Assembly (NCBI GenBank): GCA_945881885.1
Contig: CAMCVI010000013.1
Coordinates: 1 to 48,892, forward strand
Reading direction: 5' to 3'
Source: Chryseobacterium gleum
GTDB taxonomy: Bacteria > Bacteroidota > Bacteroidia > Flavobacteriales > Flavobacteriaceae
DNA: 48,892 nt
The translations under genes and the position numbers were made by a program. Shown here in pieces: positions 28,113-37,432 of the stretch (position 1 is the first letter of the stretch; each line of letters opens with the position of its first letter). The notes under the pieces were generated by a model that saw nothing but the letters and a program-made list of their open reading frames with translations, searched no databases and was not told the DNA's origin.

Positions 28113-28889
28113 ATGTCAGTTAAAGCCAAAAAACATTTAGGTCAGCATTTTCTTAAAGATGAAAGTATTGCGCAGCAAATTGCCGATTCTTTGGTGGGTT
28201 CTAACTACAAAAAAGTGTTAGAAATTGGTCCGGGAATGGGGGTTTTGACTAAATATTTATTAGAAAAACCTTACGAAACTTATGTTGTAGAAATTGACAA
28301 GGAATCCGTAACCTATTTAGAAGCAAATTATTTAAAATTAGCCAACAACATTTTCTCTTTAGATTTTTTACGTCACGATTGGCAAACGGCTTTTAAAGAG
28401 GAGCAATTTGCTATAATTGGGAACTTTCCTTATAATATTTCCACACAAATTGTGTTTAAAACTTTAGAATTGCGCCAATTTATTCCAGAATTTTCAGGAA
28501 TGTTTCAAAAAGAAGTGGCGGAACGAATTTGCAGTAAAAAAGGCAGTAAAGTATATGGCATTTTATCCGTTTTGGCACAAGCATTTTACGATGTTGAATA
28601 CTTATTTACTGTCCCACCAACGGTTTTTAATCCGCCACCAAAAGTAGACTCAGGTGTGATGCGCATGACGCGAAAAGAAAATTACGATTTGCCGTGCGAT
28701 GAAAAATTATTGTTTAAAGTGGTAAAAAAGGCTTTTCAGCAAAGAAGAAAAACGTTGAGAAATAGTTTAAAAAGTTTAAATTTATCCGATAAATTACAAG
28801 AAGATACTATCTTTGCACAAAGACCAGAACAATTATCCGTAGAAGAATTTATTTCTTTAACACAAAAAATAGCGGCAGATGGAATTTAA
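28113..28889 (+). CDS. rsmA: 16S rRNA dimethyltransferase RsmA (KsgA)
   Basis: The enzyme dimethylates two adjacent adenines in helix 45 of 16S rRNA (A1518 and A1519 in E. coli) during 30S maturation. It has 258 residues with the typical start [20 protein letters not shown]. The SAM-binding motif is [15 protein letters not shown] and the catalytic NxPY motif reads NFPYNIS (Phe instead of the more common Leu). The C-terminal [16 protein letters not shown] segment is also typical. It overlaps the mgtE start by 11 nt, so both are co-translated. Confidence 0.96.
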   Translation: MSVKAKKHLGQHFLKDESIAQQIADSLVGSNYKKVLEIGPGMGVLTKYLLEKPYETYVVEIDKESVTYLEANYLKLANNIFSLDFLRHDWQTAFKEEQFAIIGNFPYNISTQIVFKTLELRQFIPEFSGMFQKEVAERICSKKGSKVYGILSVLAQAFYDVEYLFTVPPTVFNPPPKVDSGVMRMTRKENYDLPCDEKLLFKVVKKAFQQRRKTLRNSLKSLNLSDKLQEDTIFAQRPEQLSVEEFISLTQKIAADGI

Positions 28890-30231
28890 AATCAGTAAAG
28901 AACTTATCACGCAAATTGAAAATTTAATTCAACAAAATAATATTGTTGATTTGGAAAGCATTTTGCATGACATTCACTTTGCTGATATTGCTGAAATTAT
29001 GAATGATTTGGACACGTCCGAAGCCATTTATATTTTCAACTTGTTAGATTCTGAAATTACTGCTGAAATATTACTTGAACTTGATGAAGAAGTTCGTGAA
29101 ACTATTTTAAGTACTTTATCTGCAAAAGAAATTGCCGAAGAGCTTGATGAATTAGATACCGATGATGCGGCAGATATTATTGCCGAGTTACCACAATCTA
29201 AAAAAGCACTAGTAATTTCGGAGCTTGAAGATGTGGAGCACGCCAAAGATATTGTTGACCTTTTACGATATGACGAAAATACCGCTGGTGGTATTATGGC
29301 GAAAGAATTAGTAAGGGTAAACGAAAACTGGACCGTATTAACTTGCGTGAAAGAAATGCGCCTTCAGGCAGAAAATGTTACTCGCGTACATTCCATTTAT
29401 GTAGTAGATGACGAAGACCGTTTGAAAGGTCGTTTGTCGTTAAAAGATTTATTGACCACTTCTACCAAAACGCAAATTAGCGACATTTACATTAAAAAAG
29501 TAGATTACGTTCGTGTGGCTACTAAAGATGTAGAGGTAGCCCGAATTATGCAGAAATACGACTTGGAAGCCATTCCCGTTGTAGATGAATTAGACAGATT
29601 AGTGGGTCGAGTTACAATTGACGATATTATTGATATTATAAAAGAAGAAGCCGATAAAGATTACCAGTTAGCTGCAGGTATCTCTCAAGACGTTGAGGCA
29701 GATGATAGTATTTTGGAACTGACCAAAGCGCGTTTGCCATGGTTGGTTTTGGCGTTATTTGGTGGTTTTATTTCCGTAAAAGTCTTAGGTGTTTTTGAAC
29801 CTATGATGGAAAGTCACAGAATGTTGTTGTTTTTTACGCCACTTATTGCTGCTATGGCTGGAAATGTTGGGGTACAATCGAGTGCCATTGTGGTACAAGG
29901 TTTGGCAAACAATTCCATTACAGGAAGTTTATGGAATCGATTACTAAAAGAATTATCGTTAAGTTTATTAAACGGCAGTATTTTGGCTGGGATTTTAATA
30001 CTTGGAAGTCATTTTCTACTTGGTTACGAATTTATTATAGGCATTACAGTTTCTATTGCACTACTAAGTGTAATTGTAATCGCCTCTTTAATTGGAACAT
30101 TTATTCCAATAGTTTTAGATAAATATGGCGTGGATCCCGCATTAGCTACAGGGCCTTTTATTACCACGAGTAACGATATCATGGGAATTATTATTTATTT
30201 TACTATTGCTAAATTGGTTTTGGGAATATAA
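28879..30231 (+). CDS. mgtE: Magnesium transporter MgtE
   Basis: MgtE is a Mg2+-selective channel gated by its cytoplasmic domains. The 450-residue protein has an N-terminal helical superhelix domain (about 30-130, rich in Asp/Glu, with [15 protein letters not shown]). A CBS domain pair follows (about 135-255, [21 protein letters not shown] and [19 protein letters not shown]), and then a five-helix membrane domain (about 285-450). The membrane part contains [19 protein letters not shown] and the closing [20 protein letters not shown], where the ion-selecting Asp is found in the family. The ATG lies inside the end of rsmA. A strong terminator follows. Confidence 0.95.
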   Translation: MEFKISKELITQIENLIQQNNIVDLESILHDIHFADIAEIMNDLDTSEAIYIFNLLDSEITAEILLELDEEVRETILSTLSAKEIAEELDELDTDDAADIIAELPQSKKALVISELEDVEHAKDIVDLLRYDENTAGGIMAKELVRVNENWTVLTCVKEMRLQAENVTRVHSIYVVDDEDRLKGRLSLKDLLTTSTKTQISDIYIKKVDYVRVATKDVEVARIMQKYDLEAIPVVDELDRLVGRVTIDDIIDIIKEEADKDYQLAAGISQDVEADDSILELTKARLPWLVLALFGGFISVKVLGVFEPMMESHRMLLFFTPLIAAMAGNVGVQSSAIVVQGLANNSITGSLWNRLLKELSLSLLNGSILAGILILGSHFLLGYEFIIGITVSIALLSVIVIASLIGTFIPIVLDKYGVDPALATGPFITTSNDIMGIIIYFTIAKLVLGI

Positions 30232-30271
30232 TATACTTTTCTGAATATATAAATATCTAAATTACATTTAC

Positions 30272-30305
30272 AAAAAAAGTCCTAATTTTAATTAGGACTT
30301 TTTTT
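30272..30305. terminator. Bidirectional terminator between mgtE and coxI
   Basis: AAAAAAAGTCCTAAT pairs with ATTAGGACTTTTTTT around a 4-nt loop. The stem has an A run on one side and a T run on the other, so it can stop both the mgtE transcript and the act-cox operon, which end 40 and 8 nt away. Confidence 0.9.
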
Positions 30306-30312
30306 GTATATT

Positions 30313-32079
30313 TTAGTGATGTAATTCTACTTCACCTTTTTTCATTGGTACATTTTGCGGTACAAAATCTTCATCATGACCTGGTTTACTATAGTCATAT
30401 GGCCAACGGTATACAGCAGGGATTTCTCCAGGCCAGTTACCATGCATATGCTCTACTGGTGCTGTCCACTCTAAAGTGTTAGAACGCCATGGATTCATAG
30501 GTGCTTTTTTACCTTTGAAAATACTGTAGAAGAAATTCCAGAAGAAAACCAATTGGAAAGCTGCTCCTACTAAAGCAAAAATAGTAATTAATACGTTAGT
30601 ATCTGCTAACTCGTCAAATAACGGAAAGTTAGAGTTGGTATAATATCTTCTTGGTAAACCTGCCATTCCAATAAAGTGCATTGGGAAGAAAACCCCGTAA
30701 GCACAAACTGCAGTTACCCAAAAGTGAATATATCCTTGTGTTTTATTCATCATTCTTCCAAACATTTTTGGAAACCAATGGTACACACCAGCAAAGAAGC
30801 CGTACAATGCAGAAATACCCATTACTAAGTGGAAATGCGCTACTACGAAATACGTATCGTGTACATTAATATCCAAAGTACTGTCTCCTAAAATAATTCC
30901 TGTTAAACCTCCAGTTATGAAAGTAGAAACCAAACCAATTGAGAATAACATACCTGGATTTAATTGTAAATTACCTTTCCATAATGTAGTAATATAATTA
31001 AATGCTTTTACAGCAGATGGAATTGCAATTAATAAAGTTGTGAATGTAAATACCGAACCTAAAAATGGATTCATCCCAGAGATAAACATGTGGTGACCCC
31101 AAACAATTGTAGATAAGAATGCAATAGCTATAATTGATGCAATCATCGCACGGTATCCAAAAATTGGTTTTCTTGAGTTCGTTGCAATTACTTCAGAAGT
31201 AATTCCTAAAGCTGGTAATAATACGATATATACTTCAGGGTGTCCTAAGAACCAAAATAAGTGTTCGAATAAAACGGGTGAACCACCTTGGTAATGTAAT
31301 ACTTCACCTTTAATAAATATATCTGATAAGTAGAAAGACGTTCCAAAACTTCTATCGAAAATTAATAATAAAGCTGCAGAAAACAATACAGGGAATGAAA
31401 TAACTCCAATAATTGCAGTTACAAAGAATGCCCAAACTGTAAGAGGCAATCTTGTCATAGTCATTCCTTTTGTTCTTAAATTGATAACTGTTACGATATA
31501 ATTTAAAGATCCCATTAATGAAGATGCGATGAAAATAGCCATAGACACTAACCATAAAGTCATACCCATTCCAGAACCTGGAATCGCTTCTTCAATTGCA
31601 GAAAGTGGCGGATAAATTGTCCAACCCGCAGACGCAGGACCTGATTCAACAAATAAGGAGGCAATCATAACTATACAAGAAATGAAGAACATCCAGAAAG
31701 ATAACATGTTCATGAATCCTGAAGCCATATCTCGGGCACCAATTTGCAAGGGGATTAATAAGTTACTAAACGTTCCAGACAATCCAGCCGTTAATACAAA
31801 GAATACCATGATGGTTCCGTGAATAGTAACTAAAGCTAGGTAAATATCATTTCTCATAACACCACCTGGAGCCATTCTTTCGCCTAAGAATATTTTAAAA
31901 ATTTCAAAAGATTCTTCTGGCCAAGCAAGTTGCATTCTGAAGAATAAAGATAAAACTACCCCTATGATTCCCATCAACAAACCTGAAATTAAATATTGCT
32001 TAGCAATCATTTTATGATCAATACTAAAAATGTATTTAGTAATGAAAGTATCTTTATGATGACCGTGATCGTGTGACAT
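30313..32079 (-). CDS. Cytochrome c oxidase subunit I (aa3-type)
   Basis: This is the catalytic subunit of the terminal oxidase, with low-spin heme a, heme a3 and CuB in the membrane. The 588-residue protein has the heme a ligand H87 (VTIHGTIMVFFV), the CuB/Tyr motif FWFLGHPEVYIVLLPALGI, the CuB histidine pair VWGHHMF, and HDTYFVVAHFHLVMG with the remaining heme histidines. The Tyr of GHPEVYI marks it as a family A enzyme. The termini are His-rich (MSHDHGHHKD and ELHH). It is the last gene of the act-cox operon, 29 nt after coxII, and ends 8 nt before a terminator. Confidence 0.96.
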   Translation of the reverse strand: MSHDHGHHKDTFITKYIFSIDHKMIAKQYLISGLLMGIIGVVLSLFFRMQLAWPEESFEIFKIFLGERMAPGGVMRNDIYLALVTIHGTIMVFFVLTAGLSGTFSNLLIPLQIGARDMASGFMNMLSFWMFFISCIVMIASLFVESGPASAGWTIYPPLSAIEEAIPGSGMGMTLWLVSMAIFIASSLMGSLNYIVTVINLRTKGMTMTRLPLTVWAFFVTAIIGVISFPVLFSAALLLIFDRSFGTSFYLSDIFIKGEVLHYQGGSPVLFEHLFWFLGHPEVYIVLLPALGITSEVIATNSRKPIFGYRAMIASIIAIAFLSTIVWGHHMFISGMNPFLGSVFTFTTLLIAIPSAVKAFNYITTLWKGNLQLNPGMLFSIGLVSTFITGGLTGIILGDSTLDINVHDTYFVVAHFHLVMGISALYGFFAGVYHWFPKMFGRMMNKTQGYIHFWVTAVCAYGVFFPMHFIGMAGLPRRYYTNSNFPLFDELADTNVLITIFALVGAAFQLVFFWNFFYSIFKGKKAPMNPWRSNTLEWTAPVEHMHGNWPGEIPAVYRWPYDYSKPGHDEDFVPQNVPMKKGEVELHH

Positions 32080-32108
32080 AATAATTATATTATTTTTTGA
32101 ATCTTAAT

Positions 32109-33269
32109 TTAATTTTTTCCTATGACTTGAGCTAACATTTTAGTAGTGTCTACTACAACTTTAGCATCTGCAGGATTAGCTGCAGGATCTACTTTAGGAG
32201 CATTTGCTTCTTTTATTACTACAGAAAGTGTTTTTTGTTCTCTTAACCATTTGTTGTAATCTGCTTCCGACTCAACAATAATTTTCAATTGCATGTTGTA
32301 ATGAGAAGCACCACAAATTTTATTACACAATAATAAATAATCAAAAGTGTAAGGTTCTAAAGCTGGTTTACCTTCAGCTAGTAATGCTTGAGATTTCTTA
32401 GCTCTAATTTTATTAATGCCATCAACTTTTTTCATCATCATAGCAGTACCACGCATATCTTCAGTAGTTAAAGTAGGAACAAATGCAAATTGAGTAACCA
32501 TTCCAGGGACACAGTTCATTTGAGCTCTAAAGTGAGGCATGTAAGCAGAGTGTAAAACATCTTGAGAGCGCATTCTGAAATGTATTTTCTTACCAACTGG
32601 TAAATGAATTTCCGCCACAACTTTATCATCTTGTGAAGCTGGATCTGCCATATCCACACCAAGCGTATTTACATCTTTTATGTAACGAACATTGGCTTTA
32701 CCTAGCGTATTGTCTTCTCCAGAATAACGTGCTTGCCAACCGAATTGTTTGGCATATAATTCAATATTGATAACTTCTTCATCTTCATTTACAAACATAA
32801 TTTGGTTCCAAGTAAACAATCCGTAAAGAATTAAAACAGCTAATACAATTACTGGAATTATGGTCCACAATGCTTCTAATTTATTATTATCTGCAAAATA
32901 TAATGCTTTTTGACCTTCTTTACCTCTATATTTAAAAGCAAAATAATGCAATAAAAACTGGGTAAAAGTTTGTACAAAAAAGATAATTGCCATTGAGATA
33001 TTCATCAATCTATCTACATCTTTACCATGTAATGATGCTGGTGTGTCTAATACAAAACTTCCCCATTTAACAAAAGAATAAATTGTAAAAATGTATATAA
33101 ACGCAAGGAAACCAAACATTAAAATACCATTTATGTTGTTATCCTTATCAGTAGCTATTGCTGAATCGTCTTTGGCAACACCTATTTGAGTTAGACTAAA
33201 TATTTTAGACAATTGCCATGCGGCAACACCTAATAAAACTATGATTAAAAGTATCAATAAACCGTTCAT
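32109..33269 (-). CDS. Cytochrome c oxidase subunit II, CuA-containing
   Basis: Subunit II accepts electrons at its CuA centre and passes them to subunit I. The 386-residue protein has four predicted membrane helices (about 1-20, 48-72, 92-112 and 134-155), where classical subunit II has two. A CuA cupredoxin domain follows. Ligands seen are the histidine in DVLHSAYMPHF and the CNKICGASHYNM loop (two Cys, His and Met). The loop has Lys where many subunit II proteins have Glu (CxExC). No CxxCH heme motif is present, so it is not a caa3-type fusion. The gene is 23 nt after actF and 29 nt before coxI. Confidence 0.94.
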   Translation of the reverse strand: MNGLLILLIIVLLGVAAWQLSKIFSLTQIGVAKDDSAIATDKDNNINGILMFGFLAFIYIFTIYSFVKWGSFVLDTPASLHGKDVDRLMNISMAIIFFVQTFTQFLLHYFAFKYRGKEGQKALYFADNNKLEALWTIIPVIVLAVLILYGLFTWNQIMFVNEDEEVINIELYAKQFGWQARYSGEDNTLGKANVRYIKDVNTLGVDMADPASQDDKVVAEIHLPVGKKIHFRMRSQDVLHSAYMPHFRAQMNCVPGMVTQFAFVPTLTTEDMRGTAMMMKKVDGINKIRAKKSQALLAEGKPALEPYTFDYLLLCNKICGASHYNMQLKIIVESEADYNKWLREQKTLSVVIKEANAPKVDPAANPADAKVVVDTTKMLAQVIGKN

Positions 33270-33292
33270 TTGTTTATTTCGTTAATTAATTA

Positions 33293-34840
33293 TTAATAAT
33301 GAAAATGTTTGCTTTCTTCTATATACGGATTTCCTTCAGAAGCTAATGGTGCTTTTGTTAATGCTGTAAACACCACAAAAATAAATAGCCCTGCGAAGAA
33401 AAGTACGGAACTAATTTCTGATATACCAATAAACCATTGATCACCAACAGTTGCAGGCATAATCATATTGAAAAAATCAACATAATGACCTGCTAATATT
33501 ATAATACCAGCCATTACAACTACCCAATTAAGGCGTTTAAAGTCGGCATTCATTAATATTAAAAATGGGAAAACGAAATTCATCACAACCATTCCGAAGA
33601 AAGGTAAATTATAGTTTTCAATACGAGTTACAAAATAAGTAACTTCCTCTGGGATATTTGAATACCACATTAACATGAATTGAGAAAACCATAAGTAGGT
33701 CCAGAAAACACTGATACCAAACATAAATTTAGCTAAATCATGTAAATGTGATTTAGTAACTTCTGGTAGTAAGCCTTTATTTTTTAGATAAATAGTTGTT
33801 AATGTAATCATTGTGATACCACTTACAAAGAAACTTGCAAATACGTACCAACCGAATAATGTACTATACCAGTGAGGATCTACAGACATTATCCAATCCC
33901 AAGACATCATAGACTCAGAAATAATGAAGAATACTAAGAACATTGCCGCAGCATTGTAGTTTTTCTTAAAGAATGACATATCCTTAGTTTCGTCCAATTT
34001 AATTGAATTTTTTCTAGACACATATCTATATAAATTCCAACCAAATAAGAAAATTAGGGCTCTTATTAAGAAAAAAGGTACATTTAAAAATCCTGTTTTA
34101 CCTGCAATAATTTGGTCATAATTAGGACTATTAGGGTCCGAAACACCATCAGCCATCCAAGTGAACAAATGATTAAAGTGGAAACCAGATAAAGCCAATA
34201 AAATAAAGAAAATAATTGAACCTGGCAAAACATAAGCTGTGATGCCTTCCATAACTCTAAATAGCATAATCGACCAACCTGCTTGCGCTACCCATTGGAT
34301 TGCGTAAAAAGCTAAAGCCCCAACAGCAATTAACATAAAGAAAATACAGGCAATATATAATGCAGACCATGGTTTATTTTGCAATTGGTGTTTTACGTGC
34401 TCAACATGTTCTTTGTGTTCCGCCTCGTGGTCAATTGTTTCATTGTTATATTTACTTACGTAAACTTCACTTTTATGGTTGGTTATAATAGGTGCAATTG
34501 CTACATCTGTACTGTCATGTGATGCATGAGCAGCAGTATCAACAGTAACATGAGCAACTTCATGATGTAAAGAATCCACACTCTCAACTTTATGAGTTGA
34601 AGCTTCGTGAGAAGTGTGTGCTTCCGCATTAGCATGTTCCTCATGTTTAGCGTCTGAATGAGTTACTGTGGCATGAGTATCGTGGTGTGCTCCACCATGA
34701 TGAGCTTCTTGCTCTTTTAATATGGCTTCAACATCTTCATTGGTTTTAGGTGCCGTCCAGAAACCGTAACCGATTCCTAAAATACCTAATACCATTAAGG
34801 CGAATGAAAAGCTTTTTAATCTACTAGAAAACTGGTACAT
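33293..34840 (-). CDS. actF: Alternative complex III subunit ActF (quinol:cytochrome c oxidoreductase quinone-binding subunit)
   Basis: ActF is an NrfD-like membrane subunit that pairs with ActC in alternative complex III. The 515-residue protein has one helix at 11-30 and the main helical bundle from about 160 on, with MSFFKKNYNAAAMFLVFF and FWTYLWFSQFMLMWYSNIPEEVTYFV. Between them, residues 47-151 form a His-rich hydrophilic insertion with 22 histidines. In homologues this segment is short, so the insertion is unusual. It is the sixth gene of the act operon and is followed by coxII. Whether the quinol site is in ActC, ActF or both cannot be told from sequence. Confidence 0.93.
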   Translation of the reverse strand: MYQFSSRLKSFSFALMVLGILGIGYGFWTAPKTNEDVEAILKEQEAHHGGAHHDTHATVTHSDAKHEEHANAEAHTSHEASTHKVESVDSLHHEVAHVTVDTAAHASHDSTDVAIAPIITNHKSEVYVSKYNNETIDHEAEHKEHVEHVKHQLQNKPWSALYIACIFFMLIAVGALAFYAIQWVAQAGWSIMLFRVMEGITAYVLPGSIIFFILLALSGFHFNHLFTWMADGVSDPNSPNYDQIIAGKTGFLNVPFFLIRALIFLFGWNLYRYVSRKNSIKLDETKDMSFFKKNYNAAAMFLVFFIISESMMSWDWIMSVDPHWYSTLFGWYVFASFFVSGITMITLTTIYLKNKGLLPEVTKSHLHDLAKFMFGISVFWTYLWFSQFMLMWYSNIPEEVTYFVTRIENYNLPFFGMVVMNFVFPFLILMNADFKRLNWVVVMAGIIILAGHYVDFFNMIMPATVGDQWFIGISEISSVLFFAGLFIFVVFTALTKAPLASEGNPYIEESKHFHY

Positions 34841-34866
34841 ATTTTTATTTTTTCTAAAAAGTAATA

Positions 34867-35427
34867 CTATTTTAATTCTGATTTAAGTTTCAAAACATAA
34901 TCAGCTACTTGCCATCTTTCTTCTTTTGACAACTGATTTGCATGTGAACCCATTGAGTTGATACCATATGTAACAATATGAAAAATGCTACCTGCAGTTA
35001 CTTCTCTATCTTTATAACTAGGAACTCCTAGGAATTTTTCTCTTTTTACTAAGTTTCCTTTTCCATCTCCAGCGTCTCCGTGACAAATTGAACAATAAAT
35101 GGTGAACAATTCTTTACCTCTTTCTGAGTCAATTTTATCAGGAGTTAAAGCTGAACCTAAAGTTTTAGATAAAGCATATCCTTCTGGCGTATTTGGAATT
35201 TCATAAGGAACATAACCTTGTTTGATAGTTCCAGCTGGTGGAATTTGACTTACTCTTCCTTTTTCTCCAGTTGGAGAATTAAAGGCCTCAGATTCTCCAT
35301 AAGTTTCATAAGAAACAGGTTCGTACATGTTTGGAAAAAACTGATAATTAGGTGCAGATTTATCAAAACAAGAGGTCATTAGCAAAGATGCTCCAACTAA
35401 TGTCAATATATTTAAAATACTTTTCAT
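34867..35427 (-). CDS. actE: Alternative complex III monoheme cytochrome c subunit ActE
   Basis: ActE is a periplasmic lipoprotein cytochrome c. The 186-residue protein has a signal ending in a lipobox (LLMTSCFDKS, C about 20), a single heme-binding CSICH (YCSICHGDAGDGKGN) and the distal Met within GINSMGSHANQLSKEERW. It begins 5 nt after actD. In complex III it is a candidate to carry electrons towards the cytochrome oxidase CuA site. Its neighbours actD and actF confirm the assignment. Confidence 0.94.
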   Translation of the reverse strand: MKSILNILTLVGASLLMTSCFDKSAPNYQFFPNMYEPVSYETYGESEAFNSPTGEKGRVSQIPPAGTIKQGYVPYEIPNTPEGYALSKTLGSALTPDKIDSERGKELFTIYCSICHGDAGDGKGNLVKREKFLGVPSYKDREVTAGSIFHIVTYGINSMGSHANQLSKEERWQVADYVLKLKSELK

Positions 35428-35432
35428 ACCTA

Positions 35433-35957
35433 TTAATGCTTATCAATTACTTTTACTTCTACTGCTCCAGTTTTTTTAAAGAAAGAAACCAATTCTTCTT
35501 CATTATCATGAACACCCACTTCCATTAAAAAATGGTCATCCGTTGTTCTTACATCAGGATTTTCTGCTTGTTTGAAAGGCCATAATTTACTTCTCATATA
35601 AAAAGTAATTACCATTAAGTGAGCGGCAAAAAATACAGTCATTTCGAACATAATCGGAACAAAAGCCGGCATGTTTTCTACATAACTAAAACTTGGTTTT
35701 CCACCAATATCTTGAGGCCAATCTTGGATCATTATAAAACGCATCATAGTTGTTGCAACAGATATGCCCACTACACCATATAAAAATGCACAAATTGCAA
35801 GTCGTGTTCCTGATAAACCCATAGCCTTATCTAGTCCGTGAACTGGAAATGGCGTATAAACTTCTTCAATGTGATAATGTGCGGCTTTAGTTTTATGAAC
35901 TGCTGCTAACAAAATATCATCGTCGTTATATATAGCGTGTACTACTTTATTACTCAT
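35433..35957 (-). CDS. actD: Alternative complex III subunit ActD (DUF3341)
   Basis: ActD is a 174-residue DUF3341 protein with two transmembrane helices (about 51-72 and 97-117). The family motif is IEEVYTPFPVHGLDKAMG near the N-terminus, and the conserved segment GGKPSFSYVENMPAFVPIMFE lies between the helices (in two parts here). It is a structural subunit of the complex without cofactors. The gene sits between actC (11 nt) and actE (5 nt). Confidence 0.94.
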   Translation of the reverse strand: MSNKVVHAIYNDDDILLAAVHKTKAAHYHIEEVYTPFPVHGLDKAMGLSGTRLAICAFLYGVVGISVATTMMRFIMIQDWPQDIGGKPSFSYVENMPAFVPIMFEMTVFFAAHLMVITFYMRSKLWPFKQAENPDVRTTDDHFLMEVGVHDNEEELVSFFKKTGAVEVKVIDKH

Positions 35958-35968
35958 AATTCTTTATA

Positions 35969-37405
35969 TTAATGATGATCGTGTGCTTCGTGTGCATCAT
36001 GTCCGTGATTGTCGTGATGTGGTTTACTATCTCCTCTTTCTCTTTTGAAATTATCGCCCGATGATTTTAGGATTGTTTTTACTTCAGCTTGAGCAATTAC
36101 TGGGAAACTTCTAGAATATAATAAGAACAATACGAAGAAAAATCCAATAGTTCCAATAAATATACCTGCATCCACAAAAGTAGGTTGGAACATCGTCCAA
36201 GATGATGGTAAATAATCTCTGTGTAATGAAGTTACAATAATTACAAAACGCTCAAACCACATCCCAATGTTTACAACAATTGAAATAATAAAAGAGAATG
36301 CAATACTTGTTCTTAATTTTTTAAACCACATAAATTGCGGAGAAAAAACATTACAAGACATCATTAACCAGTAAGACCACCAGTAGGGACCGGTTGCTCT
36401 ATTTAAGAAGGCGTATTGTTCATATTCTACACCTGAATACCAGGCAACAAATAACTCTGTAATATAAGCACACCCTACAATAGAACCCGTAATCATAATA
36501 ACGATGTTCATCAATTCGATATGTTGTACGGTAATATAATCTTCTAAACTTGATACTTTACGCATTATAATTAATAATGTGTTTACCATCGCAAAACCAG
36601 AGAATACTGCACCTGCCACAAAATATGGAGGTAAAATAGTAGTATGCCAACCCGGAATTACAGATGTTGCAAAGTCAAAAGATACAATTGTGTGTACAGA
36701 AAGTACAAGAGGCGTTGCTAAACCAGCTAATACTAAAGAAACTTCTTCAAAACGTTGCCAGTCTTTTGCTCTTCCGCTCCATCCGAAAGATAGGATAGAA
36801 TAAATTCTTTTATTGAAAGGTGTAATTGCTCTATCTCTAAGCATTGCAAAATCAGGTAATAAACCTGTCCACCAGAAAACCAATGATACTGATAAATATG
36901 TTGAAATTGCAAAAACGTCCCATAATAATGGAGAGTTAAAGTTTACCCATAATGATCCGAATTGATTTGGAATTGGTAAAACCCAATAAGCCAGCCATGG
37001 ACGACCCATGTGAATAATAGGAAACAAACCTGCCTGAATAACTGAGAAAATTGTCATCGCTTCAGCAGAACGGTTAATAGCCATTCTCCATTTTTGACGG
37101 AATAATAAAAGTACTGCAGAAATAAGTGTTCCTGCGTGACCGATACCTACCCACCAAACGAAGTTGGTAATATCCCAAGCCCATCCAATTGTTTTATTTA
37201 AACCCCAAGTACCAATACCTGTTGTAATTGTATATACCATACAGCTAAGCCCCCAAAGGAATGCAGCTAATGCTATTGAAAATACTGTCCACCATAATTT
37301 GTTAGCTCTTCCTTCTACCGGACGAGCTACATCTACAGTTACATCGTGATAAGATTTATCACCAATAACCAAAGGTTTTCTAATGGGTGCTTCGTAATGA
37401 GACAT
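35969..37405 (-). CDS. actC: Alternative complex III membrane subunit ActC (NrfD/PsrC family)
   Basis: ActC is the NrfD/PsrC-type membrane subunit that binds menaquinol. The 478-residue protein has about ten helices with WWVGIGHAGTLISAVLLLFRQ, IIHMGRPWLAYWVLPIPNQ and FSGFAMVNTLLIIMRKVSS. It ends in a His/Asp-rich tail (KPHHDNHGHDAHEAHDHH), similar in composition to the His-rich stretch in ActF. It follows actB by 27 nt. The likely role is quinol oxidation with electrons passed to the ActB iron-sulfur clusters. Confidence 0.95.
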   Translation of the reverse strand: MSHYEAPIRKPLVIGDKSYHDVTVDVARPVEGRANKLWWTVFSIALAAFLWGLSCMVYTITTGIGTWGLNKTIGWAWDITNFVWWVGIGHAGTLISAVLLLFRQKWRMAINRSAEAMTIFSVIQAGLFPIIHMGRPWLAYWVLPIPNQFGSLWVNFNSPLLWDVFAISTYLSVSLVFWWTGLLPDFAMLRDRAITPFNKRIYSILSFGWSGRAKDWQRFEEVSLVLAGLATPLVLSVHTIVSFDFATSVIPGWHTTILPPYFVAGAVFSGFAMVNTLLIIMRKVSSLEDYITVQHIELMNIVIMITGSIVGCAYITELFVAWYSGVEYEQYAFLNRATGPYWWSYWLMMSCNVFSPQFMWFKKLRTSIAFSFIISIVVNIGMWFERFVIIVTSLHRDYLPSSWTMFQPTFVDAGIFIGTIGFFFVLFLLYSRSFPVIAQAEVKTILKSSGDNFKRERGDSKPHHDNHGHDAHEAHDHH

Positions 37406-37432
37406 AATCCTTTATATTGTTTCTATTAATAA

